Shown piece by piece: positions 36,785 to 39,179 of a DNA stretch of 39,179 bases (its first letter is position 1; each line of letters begins with the position of its first letter). Both the position numbers and the translations under genes were made by a program. Source of the DNA: an uncultured Prochlorococcus sp. (GTDB taxonomy: Bacteria; Cyanobacteriota; Cyanobacteriia; PCC-6307; Cyanobiaceae); contig CACGIB010000007.1 in the NCBI GenBank assembly GCA_902573045.1, positions 1 through 39,179 of the forward strand, written 5' to 3'. The notes under the pieces are model-generated. The model searched no databases. It was not told the DNA's origin and saw only the letters and a program-made list of their open reading frames with translations.

Positions 36785-36931
36785 CTAAGCAAATTGATGA
36801 TCTTTATACATTTTCCTGTAATCGTCATGCAATCTTTCTGTTGCTAATTTTCTATTCTTCATTGCGTCTCTAATCAAATCTATTTCATGGAAGTTTTGAT
36901 TGAGAATCGTGAAAGGAGTAATGAGTTTCAT
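36785..36931 (-). CDS. 48-aa small protein after the conserved leader
   Basis: Begins MKLITPFTILNQNFHEIDLI and continues as a basic helix, ending YRKMYKDHQFA. The ATG follows AGGAGGTCTT, the same ribosome site as the 60-aa ORF at 30348, and the first eight coding bases match it. The rest is unrelated: no cysteines, more basic. A perfect 12-bp palindrome TTCCAATTGGAA lies 15-30 bases after its stop. Unknown function. Confidence 0.6.
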   Translation of the reverse strand: MKLITPFTILNQNFHEIDLIRDAMKNRKLATERLHDDYRKMYKDHQFA

Positions 36932-37145
36932 AAGACCTCCTGTATCTGCCCTTATATTGTCCTTCTTTTTACTTGAAATTCATAGGGTATTTCTACCCGA
37001 GTATTAGTGCTTTGTGGTTGTCAAGACTATCATTTTCTATTCAGTAGGAGTAGAAATAATTCAGGATTCAAAAGCACTTCATCGACTTTGTGGACAGCGA
37101 GGTGCATATGACTCGAAGAAGGCGAATAAATGCCCTCTTATTTTA
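36932..37145 (-). promoter_or_regulatory. Structured leader element, copy B
   Basis: Inverted counterpart of 30134-30347; coordinates map as 67279 minus the copy A position. The third hairpin is stronger here (GGGTA-GAAA-TACCC at 36985-36998, a GAAA loop). The first keeps pairing through a G-U (37118-37137). The second has a C-A mismatch on this strand, so strand sense is favoured but not proved. The conserved small reading frame ATGAATTTCAAG becomes MNFK-stop here. Read on the plus strand, the first hairpin is followed by TTATTTTATTTT, a likely terminator for antisense transcription. Bases 37146-37239, up to the next gene, hold nothing I can name. Confidence 0.65.
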
Positions 37146-37239
37146 TTTTCAGGAAACTTTTACTGGTTTACTTCGCAAAATTCTATGGATCTTAAGCATT
37201 TAGAATATAACTAGCAGATTTATTAAAAAATAAAAAATT

Positions 37240-37533
37240 ATGTTTGTAAGTATTGATTTGTGCTTAGTCCCGATTGGTGTTGGAACTTCTTTATCGCCTT
37301 ATATAAAAGAGTGTATTGAAATTATAAAAAGTGAAGGACTCAACTATGAATTAGGGGCGAATGGAACTGCAATAGAAGGAGATTGGGATAAAGTATTTGA
37401 ATGTGTTAAAAAATGCCATGAAAAAATTCATTCAAAAGGTGCTCCTAGAATTTATACAACGATGAAAGTAAATACAAGAACTGATAAAGAACAAAAATTC
37501 TCAGATAAAGTAAGAAGTGTATTAGAAAAGTAA
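37240..37533 (+). CDS. MTH1187-family thiamine-binding protein
   Basis: A 97-aa DUF77/MTH1187 (YqgV-like) protein: MFVSIDLCLVPIGVGTSLSP, YIKECIEIIKSEGLNYELGA, the family NGTAIEGDWDKVFECVKKCH and GAPRIYTTMKVNTRTDK. Members bind thiamine or its pyrimidine and form tetramers. It sits on the strand opposite the flv genes, between them. The next small ORF starts on its stop codon. In an organism that also has thiL a role in thiamine use or salvage is plausible; the exact ligand is inference. Confidence 0.88.
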   Translation: MFVSIDLCLVPIGVGTSLSPYIKECIEIIKSEGLNYELGANGTAIEGDWDKVFECVKKCHEKIHSKGAPRIYTTMKVNTRTDKEQKFSDKVRSVLEK

Positions 37534-37661
37534 TGGAAAGAGAAAGTAATTACGATAATGATGGATTAGATCCATCAGAAGAATATTTTAGAAAGAAGAA
37601 AAAAGGTAATGACGAGGAAACATATTTTCCTCCAGAAGAATCAGAACCGCCACATTATTAA
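37533..37661 (+). CDS. 42-aa acidic small ORF overlapping the thiamine-binding gene stop
   Basis: ATG overlaps the TAA of the thiamine-binding gene by one base (TAATG), stop TAA at 37659-37661. Sequence MERESNYDNDGLDPSEEYFR, then a run of lysines and an acidic end PPEESEPPHY. The overlap suggests translational coupling. Highly charged and probably disordered. No family recognised. Confidence 0.55.
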   Translation: MERESNYDNDGLDPSEEYFRKKKKGNDEETYFPPEESEPPHY

Positions 37662-37732
37662 AAGGATTAGTAAATTTGTAAAAGGATGATTGGCAAATAA
37701 AATTTTGGATTTTCAAGATATATGCAGGGGTC

Positions 37733-37760
37733 GATTTTCAACTAATTTTCAACTATAAAT
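37733..37760 (+). repeat. TTTCAAC double-motif direct repeat, copy 2
   Basis: GATTTTCAACTAATTTTCAA then CTAT, matching 36640-36663. Lies 72 bases past the 42-aa ORF and 119 bases before the Flv3-like stop. Another TTTTTCAACTAA occurs 38 bases further on (about 37795). The remaining bases 37761-37878 show no gene. Confidence 0.5.
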
Positions 37761-37878
37761 CCAAAAAAACCAAGTTATAACTGCAATCTAAAATTTTTTC
37801 AACTAAATAAAAAATATAAATTTGCTATTTGAGTTTTGTGATACTAATAGATTTCAAAACTCTGCTTGAAAAGTCTAA

Positions 37879-39179
37879 TCAATAGTGATTAGCAACTTTT
37901 CTATGATGAACTGCTGTCTTGCATGATAAGTCAGAAACATTACCATTTTCAACAATTCCGTAAATTATCCAATGGTCTGGAGTCTCTAGTCTGGAACTAA
38001 CTTTACAATCTAAAAAGGCGAGTGAATCTGAAAGAACTGGTCCTCCTTCAGCGATCTTGCTAATTACATCTACATCTGCAAATCTATCAGCTCCAGGGGC
38101 AAATCTTTTTAAAAAATGTCTGAACATTTTTTGATAGTTATCTTCTCTCAGAATATTCACAACAAAACCTTTCCCAACTTGCATATATGATTCAATAGCT
38201 CTATCTTTTGCTACTGCAACTGTAATACCTGGTGGAGAAAAGCTTGCTTGACTAACCCAACTTGCGACCATTGCACTTTGTCTAAAGGTAGAACCTTCAC
38301 CTTGGCTCGCTGTAACTACATATAATCCTCCACTTAATCTCCCTAACGCTTTATCTAAATTTGAATCAAGGCTCTTCATAGAGGCAATATTCTTCTTTTT
38401 ATTGATTAATTGACCCAAGTCAGTTCCAGCTTCTTCGAATTGTTGATAAACAATGGGATCTGGAATATTTTTAACTCTTAAAGGGGAGAAAGCTTCTTTT
38501 TGACCAAGTTCTCTTAATTTATTTGCTAAGGAATCTATTGGTTCATCATTCCCACCAAATGCATCATAAACAGCAGTAAATTGTTTTGATTTTAGTGCTG
38601 CGAATAAAGTACCGAGAGATTCTTTTAATTCATTATCTGAATTTACTGGCCATGTGGGAATGACTACAGCTTTTGATTCGGAAATTAAACTTGTTAATTC
38701 TTGCGGGTCAGAAGATCTTAAATCAATTAATTGAACCTGTGCATCTGCTTTACTTATTCCATGAGATATCGCTTGACTTAGTCGATCACAATAACCATAG
38801 TCGCTTATATAGCAGACTGACACAAAATCATTACCTTTACTTTTATTACTACTCCATTCGAGATATTTCCCTTTCCAAAAATTGACCTGATTATGGAGCA
38901 AAGGCCCATGACCTACAGCTATTGTTTTTAATTCAGGTAGCTTATCTATTCTTTTAATTGCCTGTAGAACGCTTCTAGCGTTTGGACCCATTAGGCAATC
39001 GTAATAAAAACGGAAATCATCGTATATTTCTTTTTGATCAGTGTCAAAAAATTCGTCAGAACAATAATGGAGTCCAAATGCATCGCATGTATAGAGAACA
39101 TTTGTGCTGTGATCATATGAAAATATGGTATCTGGCCAATGTAAATTTGGTGCACTTATGAATTCAATATTATGTTCTA
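37879..39179 (-). CDS. flv3: Flavodiiron protein, Flv3-like, N-terminus beyond window
   Basis: Partner of Flv1 in light-driven O2 reduction. The reading frame is open to the window edge, about 433 codons, so the first part of the beta-lactamase-like domain is missing. The visible ligands are canonical: His in PNLHWPDTIF, Asp in YTCDAFGLHY and His in VGHGPLLHNQ. A flavodoxin domain (CYISDYGYCDRLSQAISHGI) and flavin reductase domain (RLSGGLYVVTASQGEG, SWVSQASFSPPGITVAVAKD) follow. Canonical ligands put it with Flv3/Flv4, complementing the ligand-poor neighbour. Upstream of flv1 in transcription but separated by 1.3 kb with opposing genes. Confidence 0.93.
   Translation of the reverse strand, partial: EHNIEFISAPNLHWPDTIFSYDHSTNVLYTCDAFGLHYCSDEFFDTDQKEIYDDFRFYYDCLMGPNARSVLQAIKRIDKLPELKTIAVGHGPLLHNQVNFWKGKYLEWSSNKSKGNDFVSVCYISDYGYCDRLSQAISHGISKADAQVQLIDLRSSDPQELTSLISESKAVVIPTWPVNSDNELKESLGTLFAALKSKQFTAVYDAFGGNDEPIDSLANKLRELGQKEAFSPLRVKNIPDPIVYQQFEEAGTDLGQLINKKKNIASMKSLDSNLDKALGRLSGGLYVVTASQGEGSTFRQSAMVASWVSQASFSPPGITVAVAKDRAIESYMQVGKGFVVNILREDNYQKMFRHFLKRFAPGADRFADVDVISKIAEGGPVLSDSLAFLDCKVSSRLETPDHWIIYGIVENGNVSDLSCKTAVHHRKVANHY

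Noticed and set aside
37014..37214. 66-codon plus-strand ORF antisense to the second leader
   Set aside because: It overlaps the leader, where conservation fits RNA structure. The copy A counterpart does not keep the same frame or length, and the protein has no recognisable pattern.
1..39179. CRISPR array, insertion sequence or rRNA/tRNA genes
   Set aside because: No regularly spaced repeats, transposase motifs or structural RNA genes found on reading both strands.

Overview
The window comes from a small, AT-rich, tightly packed bacterial chromosome. Gene content is that of a marine picocyanobacterium: class C flavodiiron proteins, Gap2-type GAPDH, a lumenal-type cyclophilin, CbiD, a glycine-rich RRM protein and a DUF502 protein. 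Base composition, short intergenic gaps, frequent TTG/GTG starts and gene order point to a high-light Prochlorococcus. From memory of Prochlorococcus gene order, gyrA-like / TPR / queG / DUF502 / nusB / ftsY lies a few kilobases from dnaN and the replication origin. I cannot name the strain.

Region 1 (1-29427) is conserved housekeeping sequence. It starts with the N-terminal part of a type IIA topoisomerase A subunit, then TPR protein and queG on the minus strand. DUF502 protein, nusB, ftsY, a SpoIIE-type phosphatase, argH and an RRM protein follow on the plus strand. Next come dus, msrB, grpE-dnaJ-(TusA-like)-rsgA, the ebfC/murB/murC block, gap, the cyclophilin-thiL pair, efp-accB, pdxA and an epimerase-like gene. 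Small hypotheticals, an HNH protein, an AbrB-type membrane protein, a class V aminotransferase, cbiD and guaA close the region. Convergent genes abut or overlap by up to 35 bases, and the gap terminator lies inside the end of thiL.

Region 2 (29428-30686) looks like a small accessory insertion at the 3' end of guaA. A second copy of the last 22 bases of guaA lies 1.26 kb downstream. It still encodes GTIEWE-stop and differs only at three synonymous third positions. Between the copies are an HNH nuclease with an SRA/ScoMcrA-like N-terminal domain (a candidate type IV, modification-dependent restriction enzyme), a structured leader of about 214 bases ahead of a four-cysteine 60-aa protein, and an exact 11-bp tandem repeat. 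No integrase is present.

Region 3 (30687-34211) carries a PD-(D/E)XK nuclease-like protein, a conserved-looking membrane-anchored hypothetical, a 47-aa ORF and ftsI.

Region 4 (34234-39179) is the flavodiiron locus on the minus strand: a truncated Flv3-like gene with canonical ligands visible, then an Flv1-like gene whose diiron ligands are mostly replaced, then an NAD(P)H:FMN reductase-like gene. About 1.3 kb separates the two flv genes. It holds a second, inverted copy of the leader (about 88% identical, no gaps) driving an unrelated 48-aa ORF, plus an MTH1187-type thiamine-binding protein and a 42-aa ORF. A diverged direct repeat brackets this insert.

The most unusual signal is the duplicated leader. 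Conservation runs through the Shine-Dalgarno sequence and ATG to the third codon and then stops, so one RNA leader is attached to two unrelated small proteins in two accessory spots.
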